This document shows positions 11,331 through 20,909 of a stretch of DNA of 64,000 nucleotides, piece by piece. Both the position numbers and the translations under genes were made by a program. Position 1 is the stretch's first letter. The number at the start of each line of letters is the position of its first letter. The stretch is from Pasteurellaceae bacterium (lineage in GTDB: Bacteria; Pseudomonadota; Gammaproteobacteria; Enterobacterales; Pasteurellaceae): positions 1-64,000 of the forward strand of contig CAAEJV010000033.1 of the NCBI GenBank assembly GCA_900756155.1, written 5' to 3'. A model generated the notes under the pieces. It was not told the origin of the DNA and ran no database searches. It saw only the letters and a list, made by a program, of their open reading frames with translations.

Positions 11331-12479
11331 ATGCAACGAAGTGATGGATTATTTTCTGCTTTAGCAGAAGTTTCCCGTCGGGATTTTATGAAGTTATGTA
11401 CCGCGCTTGCGGCGACTATGGGGTTAAGTTCAAAAGCGGGGGCAGAAATGACCGCTGCTTTAACCGAACCTAAACGTCCACCAGTATTATGGATTGGTGC
11501 GCAAGAATGTACGGGTTGTACTGAATCCTTGCTACGCGCGACCCACCCAACAGTAGAAAACTTGGTATTGGAAATGATTTCCTTAGAATACCACGAAACC
11601 CTTTCTGCAGCCTTCGGGGAACAAGCTGAAGATAACAAACACAATGCAATTAAACAGTATTATGGAAAATATGTTTTAGTCGTAGATGGATCTATTCCGG
11701 TGAAAGACGGCGGCGTCTATTGTATGGTAGCAGGTAAACCGATTGTAGAACACATCCAAGAAGCTGCTAAAGGGGCTGCGGCGATTATTGCGATCGGTTC
11801 TTGTGCGGCATGGGGTGGCGTACCTTCTAGTGGTGGCAACCCAACTGGCGCAAGCAGCTTATCTGAAGTCTTACCAAAAGGCACGCCAGTGATCAATATT
11901 CCTGGCTGTCCACCAAATCCACACAACTTCCTTGCAACTGTCGCTTATATTCTTACTTATAAGAAACTACCTGCAATGGACAAATTAAATCGTCCATTAT
12001 TCGCTTACGATCGTTTAATTCACGAAAACTGCTATCGTCGTCCTCACTTTGATGCAGGACGTTTTGCCAAAGAATACGGTGATTACGGTCACCGCCACGG
12101 TTGGTGTTTATATCATCTTGGTTGTAAAGGGCCAGAAACTTACGGTAACTGCTCTACCTTAGAATTCTGTGATGTCGGTGGTAATAACTGGCCGGTTGGT
12201 ATCGGGCACCCTTGCTATGGTTGTAACGAAAAAGGTGTCGGCTTTACCAAAGGTATTTTCCAATTAGCGGGAGTAGAAAACCCTACACCACGCGTTGAAA
12301 AACCAGATGTTAATAACACCGAAGGTTCAGGTGCAACCATGACGGCTATTGGTTTATTAGGCGGTGCAGCTGCAATCCTAGCAGGCGTGAGTGTTGTGAC
12401 CTTACGCGAATTAAGCGCTCAACATAAAGCCCGTTCTGAAGCTAAAGCTGCAGAGAAGGAAGAACATACAGGTAAATAA
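11331..12479 (+). CDS. hybO: Hydrogenase-2 small subunit
   Basis: HybO is the electron-transfer subunit of the periplasm-facing [NiFe] hydrogenase-2. It carries three Fe-S clusters from the NiFe site towards HybA. The 382-aa precursor starts with a Tat signal, the SRRDFMK motif at residues 15-21 followed by a hydrophobic stretch ending near AGA. The proximal-cluster cysteines appear in ECTGCTES, and later clusters in [19 protein letters not shown] and [12 protein letters not shown]-terminal membrane helix (about residues 335-355) anchors the enzyme. GGAG precedes the ATG. It is the first gene of hybOABCDE, driven by the FNR promoter. Confidence 0.96.
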   Translation: MQRSDGLFSALAEVSRRDFMKLCTALAATMGLSSKAGAEMTAALTEPKRPPVLWIGAQECTGCTESLLRATHPTVENLVLEMISLEYHETLSAAFGEQAEDNKHNAIKQYYGKYVLVVDGSIPVKDGGVYCMVAGKPIVEHIQEAAKGAAAIIAIGSCAAWGGVPSSGGNPTGASSLSEVLPKGTPVINIPGCPPNPHNFLATVAYILTYKKLPAMDKLNRPLFAYDRLIHENCYRRPHFDAGRFAKEYGDYGHRHGWCLYHLGCKGPETYGNCSTLEFCDVGGNNWPVGIGHPCYGCNEKGVGFTKGIFQLAGVENPTPRVEKPDVNNTEGSGATMTAIGLLGGAAAILAGVSVVTLRELSAQHKARSEAKAAEKEEHTGK

Positions 12480-12481
12480 TA

Positions 12482-13522
12482 ATGGATAGACGAAAATTTC
12501 TAAAAGCGGGTATGCTTGGCGGAATCGCATCTACTTTGCCTGTGTCAAATGTTCAGGCATCGGAAGCGGTTGAGCCCATTCCCGGCGCACTAGGAATGCT
12601 TTACGACTCTACCCTTTGTGTAGGTTGTCAAGCATGCGTGGCTGAATGTCAAAACGTGAACCACACACCCGTGAATCCAAAAGGTGATCAAACTTGGTCA
12701 AATAACGACAAACTCACGCCATTTACTCGTAACGTGATTCAAGTATGGAGCGATGGTGACGGCACAAACAAAGACAAAACAGAAAATGGCTATGCTTACG
12801 TGAAAAAACAATGTATGCATTGCGTTGACCCTAACTGCGTTGCCGTTTGCCCTGTTCAAGCACTCACCAAAGATCCAAAAACGGGTATCGTGAAATATGA
12901 TCCCGATATTTGTACTGGTTGCCGTTATTGTATGGTAGGTTGTCCATTTGATGTACCAAAATACGATTACGACAATCCATTCGGTGAAATCAGCAAATGT
13001 GAACTCTGTAACCAAAAAGGCGTTGAACGCTTAGACAAAGGTGAATTACCTGGTTGCTGTCATGTTTGTCCGACTGGTGCGATTATTTTTGGTACACGTG
13101 AAGAATTATTGGCAGAAGCGAAACGTCGTTTAAGCTTATTACGTGGCACCGAATATGATTACCCACGTCAAAGTGTCAATAGCACAGATAAATACCGTGC
13201 TACCGTACCTGCATATCAATATCATATCTACGGTGAAAAAGAAGGCGGTGGTACACAGGTACTCGCCTTAAGTGGTGTGCCTTTTACTAACCTTGGTTTA
13301 CCAGACTTAGATGAAGTCGCGACAGGTTCTCGTGCGGCGCATTTACAACACTTCTTGTATCGCGGTTTAGCATTGCCATTAGTCGCACTTGCCGGTTTAA
13401 CCTTTATGACTTACAAAAATATGCATGGCGATAAAATCGCTGAGCGTATTGCAGCACAAAAAGAAGCCATGCGTCAGGCACGCAAGGAAATCGAAGAAGC
13501 GGAGGATGAGCATCATGAGTAA
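12482..13522 (+). CDS. hybA: Hydrogenase-2 ferredoxin-like subunit
   Basis: HybA is a periplasmic 16Fe-16S-type ferredoxin that passes electrons from HybO to the quinone-linked HybB. The 346-aa protein has an N-terminal Tat signal (DRRKFLKAG) and four cysteine clusters: [37 protein letters not shown] and CELC...CCHVCP. A C-terminal membrane helix (about residues 291-309) matches the tail-anchored E. coli protein. It begins 2 nt after the hybO stop. Confidence 0.96.
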   Translation: MDRRKFLKAGMLGGIASTLPVSNVQASEAVEPIPGALGMLYDSTLCVGCQACVAECQNVNHTPVNPKGDQTWSNNDKLTPFTRNVIQVWSDGDGTNKDKTENGYAYVKKQCMHCVDPNCVAVCPVQALTKDPKTGIVKYDPDICTGCRYCMVGCPFDVPKYDYDNPFGEISKCELCNQKGVERLDKGELPGCCHVCPTGAIIFGTREELLAEAKRRLSLLRGTEYDYPRQSVNSTDKYRATVPAYQYHIYGEKEGGGTQVLALSGVPFTNLGLPDLDEVATGSRAAHLQHFLYRGLALPLVALAGLTFMTYKNMHGDKIAERIAAQKEAMRQARKEIEEAEDEHHE

Positions 13523-14741
13523 TCCACGTCCGGTAGGCGGTCGCCTTGTTTCTGCCGCAATTCTCTTTTTTGCACCACTTGCCGTGCTTTGCGTTTTATT
13601 AATTTTAAAACGTTTGGTTTTCGGTATTGGTTCTGTGACCGCACTTAATGGCGGTTATCCTTGGGGTTTATGGATTGCCTTTGACTTACTTGTCGGTACA
13701 GGATTTGCCTGTGGCGGTTGGGCTCTTGCTTGGACCGTATATATTTTCAATAAAGGGAAATATCACGCCCTTGTTCGCCCAGCATTGCTTGCAAGTTTAT
13801 TCGGCTATTCCCTTGGTGGTTTATCTATCACTATTGATATGGGACGTTATTGGCATTTACCGTATTTCTACATTCCAGGGCAGTTCAACACGAACTCTGT
13901 TCTATTTGAAACAGCATTTTGTATGACGGTGTATATCATCGTGGTGACCCTAGAGTTCGCCCCTGTATGGCTTGGTTTCTTCGGCTTGAAAAAATGGTTT
14001 AATAAACTAAATAAAATCATGTTTTTCATTATTGCCTTGGGTGCCTTGTTACCAATGATGCACCAATCTTCAATGGGTTCCTTGATGATTGTAGCTGGTC
14101 ACAAAGTCCATCCGGTATGGCAAAGCTATGAAGCGCTACCAATTCTCTCCTTGCTGACAGCTTTCATTATGGGCTTCTCTATTGTAATTTTTGAGGGTTC
14201 TTTAGTTAAAGCGGGTCTTGCAGGAAAAACACCAGATGAACGTCATTTATTTACTCAATTGGCACGCGTTACCGCAGGATTAATTTTCTGTTTCTTAGCA
14301 GTGCGTTTTGGTGAGTTGATTTATCACGACAAACTGCAAATGGTTGTCGGTTTCGATAAATTAACTAAATTTGAAGCATGGATGTTCTGGATGGAAGTCT
14401 GGTTGATGGTATTACCATTACTAACCCTCTTCCTTGGGGAGAAAAAATCAGATTCCCGTTGGTTATTTATTTCGGCATTAAGCATGTTACTCGGTGCAGC
14501 ATTATGGCGTATGAACTACTCGCTTATCATGTATAATCCGGGCAACGGCTATCAATATTTTCCATCTGCGGAAGAATTGCTTATTTCAATCGGTTTCGTA
14601 TCTATTGAAGTATGTGCCTATATTTTAATCATTCGTTTATTCCCTGTATTACCGGTATTTAAAGAAAAACATACCGAAGACTCAGAAAAAATTATTGCCG
14701 AAAAAGCGGCATTCAGCAAAAAAGTTAGCGGAGCAGAATAA
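13515..14741 (+). CDS. hybB: Hydrogenase-2 integral membrane subunit
   Basis: HybB is a NrfD/PsrC-like multi-helix membrane protein that links hydrogenase-2 to the quinone pool. The frame is open from 13425, but I choose the ATG at 13515 ([11 protein letters not shown], 408 aa). GGAGG at 13501-13505 is well spaced for it and abuts the alternative ATG at 13506. About ten hydrophobic helices are visible, including [21 protein letters not shown]. coli HybB is 392 aa. It overlaps the 3' end of hybA by 8 bp and is coupled to hybC. Confidence 0.95.
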   Translation: MSNPRPVGGRLVSAAILFFAPLAVLCVLLILKRLVFGIGSVTALNGGYPWGLWIAFDLLVGTGFACGGWALAWTVYIFNKGKYHALVRPALLASLFGYSLGGLSITIDMGRYWHLPYFYIPGQFNTNSVLFETAFCMTVYIIVVTLEFAPVWLGFFGLKKWFNKLNKIMFFIIALGALLPMMHQSSMGSLMIVAGHKVHPVWQSYEALPILSLLTAFIMGFSIVIFEGSLVKAGLAGKTPDERHLFTQLARVTAGLIFCFLAVRFGELIYHDKLQMVVGFDKLTKFEAWMFWMEVWLMVLPLLTLFLGEKKSDSRWLFISALSMLLGAALWRMNYSLIMYNPGNGYQYFPSAEELLISIGFVSIEVCAYILIIRLFPVLPVFKEKHTEDSEKIIAEKAAFSKKVSGAE

Positions 14742-16450
14742 TGTCAGAAAAAAAACGTATCTCAATTGACCCAATTACCCGTATTGAGGGTCATTTACGT
14801 ATTGATTGCGAAATTGAAAACGGTGTTGTCACCAATGCTTGGTCTTCTGGTACCATGTGGCGCGGTATGGAAAATATCGTAAAAGGTGCCGACCCACGTG
14901 ATGCATGGATGATTATGCAACGTATTTGTGGCGTATGTACCACTGTACACGCGATTATCAGCGTACGTGCTGTAGAAGATGCTATCGGCGCTAAAGTACC
15001 CGTCAATGCACAGTATATTCGTAATATGATTCTTGCTGCCCACAGCATTCACGACCATATCGTGCATTTCTATCAACTCTCTGCGATGGACTGGGTGGAT
15101 ATCACCGCTGCACTAAAAGCTGATCCTGAAAAAGCGGCAGATATGCTAAAAGGTGTCTCTACATGGTCATTAAACAGTGCTAACGAATTCCGCAACGTAC
15201 AGAAAAAAATCCAAGCATTAGTGGATAGCGGACAACTTGGTATTTTCGCTAACGGTTACTTCGGTCATGCTGCAATGAAACTTCCACCAGAAGTCAACCT
15301 CATTGCCGTCGCGCACTATTTGCAAGCTCTTGAATGTCAACGTGATGCTAACCGCGTAGTGGCATTACTCGGTAGTAAAACACCACATATTCAAAACTTG
15401 GCGATTGGTGGCGTAGCAAACCCAATTAACTTAGATTCCCAAGCGGTACTAAACCAAGAACGTCTCATGTTCGTGAAAGCTTGTATCGACCGCTTAACTG
15501 ACTTCATCAACCAAGTGTATAAAGTAGATGCGGCAGTATTTGCGGCTTACTATCCTGAATGGTTAAGCTTAGGTAAAACATCAGGCAACTACTTATCTGT
15601 ACCTGAATACCCAATTGATGCAGATAACTCTAAATTCATGTTGAAAGGTGGTTATATCGAAAACGGCGATTTATCAACTTTCCGTGCAATCGACCAACAA
15701 AAAGATGAGTTCGTTGTAAAAGGCATTAAAGAGAGTGGTAAACACGCTTGGTACGAAGATGATGCGCCATTAGAACCTTGGGCGGGCTTAACTCGTCCAA
15801 AATACACAGGCTGGCAAGATGATGGCAAATACTCTTGGGTAAAAGCGCCAACCTTCTACGGTAAAGTCGTTGAAGTGGGTCCTCTTGCCTACTTAATGTG
15901 TGGTTTGGCTGCGAATGACACGCCAACTGTCAACCACTTCAATGAATTAAAAGGCATTTATGAAAAATTGACTGGTAACACGTTAACCACCGATCAATTA
16001 CATTCTACCCTTGGACGTATTATCGGTCGTACCGTACATTGCTGTGCGATCAACGACATTTTAAGCGCTCAATGGCAAATGCTCATTGATAATATCTCTA
16101 AAGGTGATATGACGGCGTATATCAAAACAGATATCCCTGCAAGCGGTGAGTTCCGTGGTGTTGGCTTTGGTGAAGTACCACGTGGTATGCTTTCTCACTG
16201 GGTTGTCATCAAAGATGGCCGCATTGAAAACTATCAAGCCGTTGTGCCATCTACATGGAATGCGGGGCCGCGTAATGAACAAGACCAAATGGGCCCTTAT
16301 GAGCTTTCCATTATTGGTACACCGGTGGCAGATCCAACTAAACCATTGGAAGTGGTCAGAACCATTCACTCTTTCGACCCTTGTATGTCTTGTGCCGTGC
16401 ACGTAGTTAATACCGAAAATGGTGAAGTGACTGAAGTGAAGGTGTTGTAA
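14741..16450 (+). CDS. hybC: Hydrogenase-2 large (NiFe) subunit
   Basis: HybC holds the NiFe active site that splits H2. The four nickel-ligating cysteines are present: RICGVCTTVH near residues 61-70 (L1 motif) and DPCMSCAVH near the C-terminus (L5 motif). The 15 residues after that last His (VVNTENGEVTEVKVL) are the peptide removed by HybD once nickel is in place. The 569-aa length fits the family. It has no signal peptide and is exported with HybO by the Tat system. Start and stop codons overlap its neighbours (TAATG) on both sides. Confidence 0.97.
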   Translation: MSEKKRISIDPITRIEGHLRIDCEIENGVVTNAWSSGTMWRGMENIVKGADPRDAWMIMQRICGVCTTVHAIISVRAVEDAIGAKVPVNAQYIRNMILAAHSIHDHIVHFYQLSAMDWVDITAALKADPEKAADMLKGVSTWSLNSANEFRNVQKKIQALVDSGQLGIFANGYFGHAAMKLPPEVNLIAVAHYLQALECQRDANRVVALLGSKTPHIQNLAIGGVANPINLDSQAVLNQERLMFVKACIDRLTDFINQVYKVDAAVFAAYYPEWLSLGKTSGNYLSVPEYPIDADNSKFMLKGGYIENGDLSTFRAIDQQKDEFVVKGIKESGKHAWYEDDAPLEPWAGLTRPKYTGWQDDGKYSWVKAPTFYGKVVEVGPLAYLMCGLAANDTPTVNHFNELKGIYEKLTGNTLTTDQLHSTLGRIIGRTVHCCAINDILSAQWQMLIDNISKGDMTAYIKTDIPASGEFRGVGFGEVPRGMLSHWVVIKDGRIENYQAVVPSTWNAGPRNEQDQMGPYELSIIGTPVADPTKPLEVVRTIHSFDPCMSCAVHVVNTENGEVTEVKVL

Positions 16451-16929
16451 TGAAGCCGTTAATTCTTGGCGTTGGCAATATTTTGTTAAGCGATGAAGGT
16501 GTCGGTGTGCGCGTGGTGCAGGAGCTTGAAAAACGCCCTGAAATTCAACCGCACTTTGACATTATCGATGGTGGTACTTGTGGCATGGAATTACTGGATG
16601 CGATGGCAAACCGCGAGCATTTGATTATTGTCGATGCCGTGCTTGCTAACAAACAGCCAGGTGAGATTGTCGTGTTACATGATGAGCAAGTACCCACTTT
16701 TTTCTCTCGCAAAATTTCGCCACACCAACTCGGCATTTGTGATGTACTTTCTGCAATGAAATTAACGGACGAATTTCCCAAACACCTTTGTCTCATCGGC
16801 ATCCAACCAGAATCACTAGAATCTGGAATTGGTTTAACGGAAACGATAAAAAACGTGTTGCCAAAGGTTTTTGAAACGTTAAATCAAGTGATTGCTGAAT
16901 ATGGTTTGAATCTAGACTCCCCTCTTTAG
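16450..16929 (+). CDS. hybD: Hydrogenase-2 maturation endopeptidase
   Basis: HybD cleaves the C-terminal peptide of pre-HybC after nickel insertion. The 159-aa protein has the family N-terminus GVGNILLSDEGVGVRVVQEL with the nickel-sensing Glu, Asp62-region IVDAVLANKQPG and the His of SPHQLGICD. E. coli HybD is 164 aa. The last residues (LDSPL) and the TAG stop are provided by the dispersed repeat at 16916-17016, so the natural end of the gene has been replaced by repeat sequence. It overlaps hybC by 1 nt. Confidence 0.95.
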   Translation: MKPLILGVGNILLSDEGVGVRVVQELEKRPEIQPHFDIIDGGTCGMELLDAMANREHLIIVDAVLANKQPGEIVVLHDEQVPTFFSRKISPHQLGICDVLSAMKLTDEFPKHLCLIGIQPESLESGIGLTETIKNVLPKVFETLNQVIAEYGLNLDSPL

Positions 16930-17016
16930 AAAAGAGGGGCTGGGGGGAGATTTGACTTAATTAATAGAGACAAGTGTTAAATCTCCCCTACCCCCTCTTT
17001 ACGAAAGAGGGGAACT
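16916..17016. repeat. Composite palindromic repeat (REP/MITE-like) fused to the hybD 3' end
   Basis: Two arms of about 37 bp, inverted to each other, lie at 16917-16953 and 16978-17015. Each arm is itself a hairpin with CCCCTCTTT / AAAGAGGGG, next to GGGGAGATTT or its complement, and a spacer of about 25 bp separates them. This resembles short intergenic palindromic elements found in many bacterial genomes. Only one copy is present in this window. Confidence 0.75.
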
Positions 17017-17071
17017 TTCTTTAAGATTTCACCTGCTATGCTTTAATCTTATTAATATTGAAAAATAAACC

Positions 17072-17581
17072 ATGTATCGACACGAAAAAACACCTGAAAA
17101 CTCTACCGCACTTTTAACCTCTGTTACTGGCTTTGAAGAAAACCCAACGGAGATTTTCCTTGCCGAAATGCAAAACATTGTACCTGAAATGCAAGATCTT
17201 CCTTTTTATCACAAAGGCATCGAGTGTTTCTGCCCTAAATTTGTTTTATTCGAAGACCAATGGATCGGCACAGTATTAACGCCATGGATGATGAGTGTGG
17301 TGATTCTACCTGGGCCTCAACAACAATGGGAACCACGTGAATTAGGCGATAAACTCACTGTACAACTGCCTTACAAAGCACTTACTTTCACCGTTAGTAG
17401 TCTTGAAAATGTACCGCAATATTTAAGTTGTTCCTTGCATTCACCGCTCGATCCGAATCTGACTAACGAGCAAGCAGTTCAACTCACACAAGATTGTTTG
17501 CGTATGATTTTATCCATCCCAACCGCACAGCCGACATTTAATTCTGATCGCCGTAATCTATTTAAGGCGATGATCAAATAA
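17072..17581 (+). CDS. hybE: Hydrogenase-2 maturation chaperone HybE
   Basis: HybE is a small chaperone that binds the HybO precursor and co-ordinates assembly with Tat export. The 169-aa sequence carries the family core FEDQWIGTVLTPWMMSVV, ILPGPQQQW, LPYKALTFTV and YLSCSLHSPLD, very close to E. coli HybE (162 aa). It is separated from hybD by the palindromic repeat. hybF and hybG do not follow, so general hydrogenase maturation genes must lie elsewhere. A USS is built into codons 10-13. Confidence 0.93.
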   Translation: MYRHEKTPENSTALLTSVTGFEENPTEIFLAEMQNIVPEMQDLPFYHKGIECFCPKFVLFEDQWIGTVLTPWMMSVVILPGPQQQWEPRELGDKLTVQLPYKALTFTVSSLENVPQYLSCSLHSPLDPNLTNEQAVQLTQDCLRMILSIPTAQPTFNSDRRNLFKAMIK

Positions 17582-17604
17582 ATGTTAGCTGCAAACAGTT
17601 AATA

Positions 17605-17642
17605 AAAATGGGCAAAGTAAACTAACTTACTTTGCCCATTTT
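17605..17642. terminator. Terminator of the hyb operon
   Basis: A perfect 16-bp stem, AAAATGGGCAAAGTAA (17605-17620) with its complement at 17627-17642, has a 6-nt loop. It is the strongest hairpin seen in this part of the window. Confidence 0.85.
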
Positions 17643-17691
17643 GCTTTCCATCCCACACAAAGTGCGGTCAGTTTTTACTTAATTTTTCAAA

Positions 17692-18924
17692 TTAATACAA
17701 CACACGGGCTTTGATTGTGCCTTCAATCTCACGAAGTTTCGCTAATAACGGAGACGCATCATCTGTTTCGATATCAACGACAACATAACCAATTTTCGGA
17801 TCGGTTTGTAAAAATTGTGCCGCAATATTGAGATTAGCTTCAACGAAAATTTGGTTCAATTTGTTTAATACACCTGGACGATTTTCGTGAATATGAAGTA
17901 AACGTTTTGTACCAACGTGTTCTGGCAAGGATACTTCAGGGAAATTCACAGAAGAAAGGGTTGAACCGTTATCTGAATATTTCACAAATTTACCCGCTAC
18001 TTCAAAACCAATGTTTTCTTGCGCTTCCGCGGTTGAACCACCGATATGCGGGGTTAAGATCACATTATCAAATTTACGTAGTGGCGAAACAAACTCTTCA
18101 TTGATTGATGCAGGCTCAACAGGGAATACGTCAACCGCTGCACCACGAACTTTACCTTGTTCAAGTGCAGCTGCTAAAGCATCAATATCCACTACCGTAC
18201 CACGTGCCGCATTGATCAAAATAGAATCTTGTTTTAATTGTGCAATACGTTCAGCACTCATTAAATTACGAGTTGAAGGTAAATCTGGTACATGAAGCGA
18301 AATCACATCACAAGAACCTAACAACTCTTCAAGTGTGTGTAATTGTTTTGCATTACCCAATGGCAATTTATTTTCAATATCGTAGAAATATACTTCCATC
18401 CCTAGAGACTCCGCAATAATACTTAATTGCGAACCGATATGGCCGTAACCCACAATACCTAATTTTTTGCCGCGCACTTCATGAGAACCCACTGCCGATT
18501 TATTCCATAAACCACGATGCACATCTGCATTCGCTTGAGGAATATTGCGCATTAAGAGCAAAATCTCACCCAACACTAATTCAGCCACAGAACGTGTATT
18601 AGAGAATGGCGCATTAAATACTGGAATCCCACGCATTTTTGCTGCATTAAGATCCACTTGGTTGGTACCGATACAGAAACAACCAATAGAGATAAGCTTC
18701 GGTGCAGCTTCAATCATTTCTGCAGTTAATTGGGTACGTGAACGTAAGCCGATAAAATGCGCATCTTTAATGGCTTCTTTTAGCTCATTACCATCTAAGG
18801 CTTTTTTGTAAAAGTCGATGTTGGTGTAGCCCGCCGCATGTAAGGTATCTAATGCACTTTGGTGCACGCCTTCTAATAGCACAAATTTAATTTTTGATTT
18901 GTCGAGTGAGACTTTGTTTGTCAT
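17692..18924 (-). CDS. serA: D-3-phosphoglycerate dehydrogenase
   Basis: SerA oxidises 3-phosphoglycerate to 3-phosphohydroxypyruvate with NAD, the first step of serine synthesis. I choose the ATG at 18924 (MTNKVSLDKSKIKFVLLEG), which has AAGGAAG upstream and gives 410 aa, exactly the E. coli length; the frame stays open to 18981 with no better start. Visible features are the NAD-binding GIVGYGHIGSQL, the catalytic Arg (INAARG) and His (TPHIGGST), and a C-terminal ACT domain starting near LLHIHENRPGVLNKL that senses serine. It lies 19 bp after rpiA on the same strand. Confidence 0.96.
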   Translation of the reverse strand: MTNKVSLDKSKIKFVLLEGVHQSALDTLHAAGYTNIDFYKKALDGNELKEAIKDAHFIGLRSRTQLTAEMIEAAPKLISIGCFCIGTNQVDLNAAKMRGIPVFNAPFSNTRSVAELVLGEILLLMRNIPQANADVHRGLWNKSAVGSHEVRGKKLGIVGYGHIGSQLSIIAESLGMEVYFYDIENKLPLGNAKQLHTLEELLGSCDVISLHVPDLPSTRNLMSAERIAQLKQDSILINAARGTVVDIDALAAALEQGKVRGAAVDVFPVEPASINEEFVSPLRKFDNVILTPHIGGSTAEAQENIGFEVAGKFVKYSDNGSTLSSVNFPEVSLPEHVGTKRLLHIHENRPGVLNKLNQIFVEANLNIAAQFLQTDPKIGYVVVDIETDDASPLLAKLREIEGTIKARVLY

Positions 18925-18943
18925 GTTTGCTTCCTTATTTTTA

Positions 18944-19603
18944 TTAATCAATAATTTTTGCGCCGTCTGGTGTACCGACAATCACAATATCCGCCCCACG
19001 TAAGGCAAAAATACCATTTGTTACTACACCTGCGACATTATTCAATTCTTTTTCCATTTCCACTGGATTTAAAATTGCGAAGTTATGTACATCTAAAATC
19101 ACGTTGCCGTTATCCGTTACCACGCCTTCACGATATTCAGGTGCGCCACCAAGAGAGACTAATTTACGACCAACTTGTGAACGTGCCATTGGAATCACTT
19201 CTACTGGCAATGGGAATGTGCTGCCTAACACATCTACTTGTTTACTAGCATCCACAATACAAATAAATTTTTTCGCTAAAGCGGCCACAATTTTTTCGCG
19301 AGTCAGTGCCGCACCGCCGCCTTTGATCATCATTTTTTGTGGATTGATTTCATCTGCGCCATCCACATAAATATCTAAACTGGATACATCGTTAGCACTA
19401 AACACTTCAATGCCCTGTTTACGTAATAATTCTTCTGAGGCTTTAGATGCTGCTACCGCGCCTTGAATTTGATCTTTTAATTCTCCTAAGGCTTCAATAA
19501 AACAATTCACTGTTGAACCACTTCCCACGCCAACAATGGTATCGGGCTTAACATATTTTAACGCTGCACGTGCCGCTAATTTTTTCATTTCTAATTGGTC
19601 CAT
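18944..19603 (-). CDS. rpiA: Ribose-5-phosphate isomerase A
   Basis: RpiA interconverts ribose-5-phosphate and ribulose-5-phosphate in the pentose phosphate pathway. The 219-aa length equals E. coli RpiA. Signature stretches are [35 protein letters not shown] (substrate-binding Asp and catalytic region) and LTREKIVA. It is followed closely by serA, the same neighbour as in enterobacteria. Confidence 0.97.
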   Translation of the reverse strand: MDQLEMKKLAARAALKYVKPDTIVGVGSGSTVNCFIEALGELKDQIQGAVAASKASEELLRKQGIEVFSANDVSSLDIYVDGADEINPQKMMIKGGGAALTREKIVAALAKKFICIVDASKQVDVLGSTFPLPVEVIPMARSQVGRKLVSLGGAPEYREGVVTDNGNVILDVHNFAILNPVEMEKELNNVAGVVTNGIFALRGADIVIVGTPDGAKIID

Positions 19604-19712
19604 TTTTCTCTCCCTTTTAAACCGTGGATAACAACGTAAACGTTTGCTTTACTTTAATACGACACTATTAAATAAACAAGTGTAAAAATTTATTCGTGAT
19701 GATGAAAAAATT

Positions 19713-20861
19713 TTATTCATCTAAAAAAAGCGCTAACAGCTCGTTCAAAAACAATTTCCCGTGTTCGGTGATCTGCCAAGAATCTAGTGTTTCGACGATA
19801 TAATTCTGTTGAATGGCCAAATCAATTTGATTTTTGACCGCACTTTGAGAAAGCCCCGTGTAATGCTCAAACTCTTTTTTTGGCACCGCTTCCAATAAGC
19901 GGAAGCGATTCATGAAGAATTCAAAAGCGCGGTCATTTTTTTCCACGTTTTTTTCTTCATAAAGGTACTCACCTCGCAAATACCCTTTTGGATGCTTCGT
20001 TTTAGAAAAACGTAAAATATCGCCATCAAGGAAAGTGAGTTTTCCATGTGCGCCACAGCCTATCGCCAAATAATCCCCAAATCGCCAATAATTCAAATTA
20101 TGCTGACACTGAAAGCCCGGTTTCGCATAAGCGGATGTTTCATATTGCTGATAACCGGCTTCGGTTAAAAGTTGGTGACCTTGCTCAAAAATATCCCAAA
20201 GCTCATCATCATCCGGCAATGTAGGCGGACGATAAGCAAACATGGTATTGGGTTCAATGGTGAGTTGATACCAAGAAAGGTGTGGCGGAGCTAGCTCTAT
20301 GGCTTGTCGCAAATCATCTAAAGCCTCCTCAAGCGTTTGATTTGGCAAGCCGTGCATTAAATCTAGATTGAAACTTTTTAACCCAGAAACTTTCGCCAAA
20401 CTGACCGCACTTTTAGCTTCCGCCACATTATGAATACGCCCTAAACGTTGTAATTTATCGTCATTAAAACTTTGGATGCCCATGGAAATACGCGTTACAC
20501 CGGCGTCCACATAACCTTTAAAACGCTCCGCTTCGACAGTGCCTGGATTAGCTTCCATGGTAATTTCAATATTCTCTGAAAAAGGAATACGACATTGAAT
20601 TTCTGCTAATAACAACTTGATACTTTCCGCTGAAAATAAACTCGGCGTGCCACCACCAATAAAAATTGAATGAAGTGGACGATTTTGAATACTAGCCTGA
20701 TATTTCTCTAAGTCTGTCTCAAGATCGGCGATCAGATGTTGCACATATTCTTGTTCAGGAATTGTGCCTTTCTGTGCATGCGAATTGAAATCACAATAAG
20801 GGCATTTCTGCACACACCAAGGAATGTGAACATAAAGGGAAAGAGGGGGAATTTTTTGCAT
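19713..20861 (-). CDS. hemW: Radical SAM heme chaperone HemW
   Basis: This 382-aa protein (E. coli YggW is 378 aa) is related to oxygen-independent coproporphyrinogen oxidase and acts as a heme-inserting chaperone. The radical SAM cluster motif is CVQKCPYCDFNSH near residue 16, with only these three cysteines plus F as in HemW rather than HemN. IFIGGGTPSLF and TMEANPG follow. Three uptake-signal-like sequences lie within or near the gene. It was formerly often misnamed hemN. Confidence 0.93.
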   Translation of the reverse strand: MQKIPPLSLYVHIPWCVQKCPYCDFNSHAQKGTIPEQEYVQHLIADLETDLEKYQASIQNRPLHSIFIGGGTPSLFSAESIKLLLAEIQCRIPFSENIEITMEANPGTVEAERFKGYVDAGVTRISMGIQSFNDDKLQRLGRIHNVAEAKSAVSLAKVSGLKSFNLDLMHGLPNQTLEEALDDLRQAIELAPPHLSWYQLTIEPNTMFAYRPPTLPDDDELWDIFEQGHQLLTEAGYQQYETSAYAKPGFQCQHNLNYWRFGDYLAIGCGAHGKLTFLDGDILRFSKTKHPKGYLRGEYLYEEKNVEKNDRAFEFFMNRFRLLEAVPKKEFEHYTGLSQSAVKNQIDLAIQQNYIVETLDSWQITEHGKLFLNELLALFLDE

Positions 20862-20872
20862 AATTAAAAGTC

Positions 20873-20903
20873 AAAAGGGCTTGTTTTCACAAGCCCTAAA
20901 AAT
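20873..20903 (-). terminator. Hairpin after lon
   Basis: AGGGCTTGT (20876-20884) and ACAAGCCCT (20889-20897) form a 9-bp stem with a 4-nt loop, 13 nt after the lon stop codon. The T-run after it is short and interrupted, so it may be an imperfect terminator that lets some transcription continue into hemW. Confidence 0.6.
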
Positions 20904-20909
20904 GAGTCA

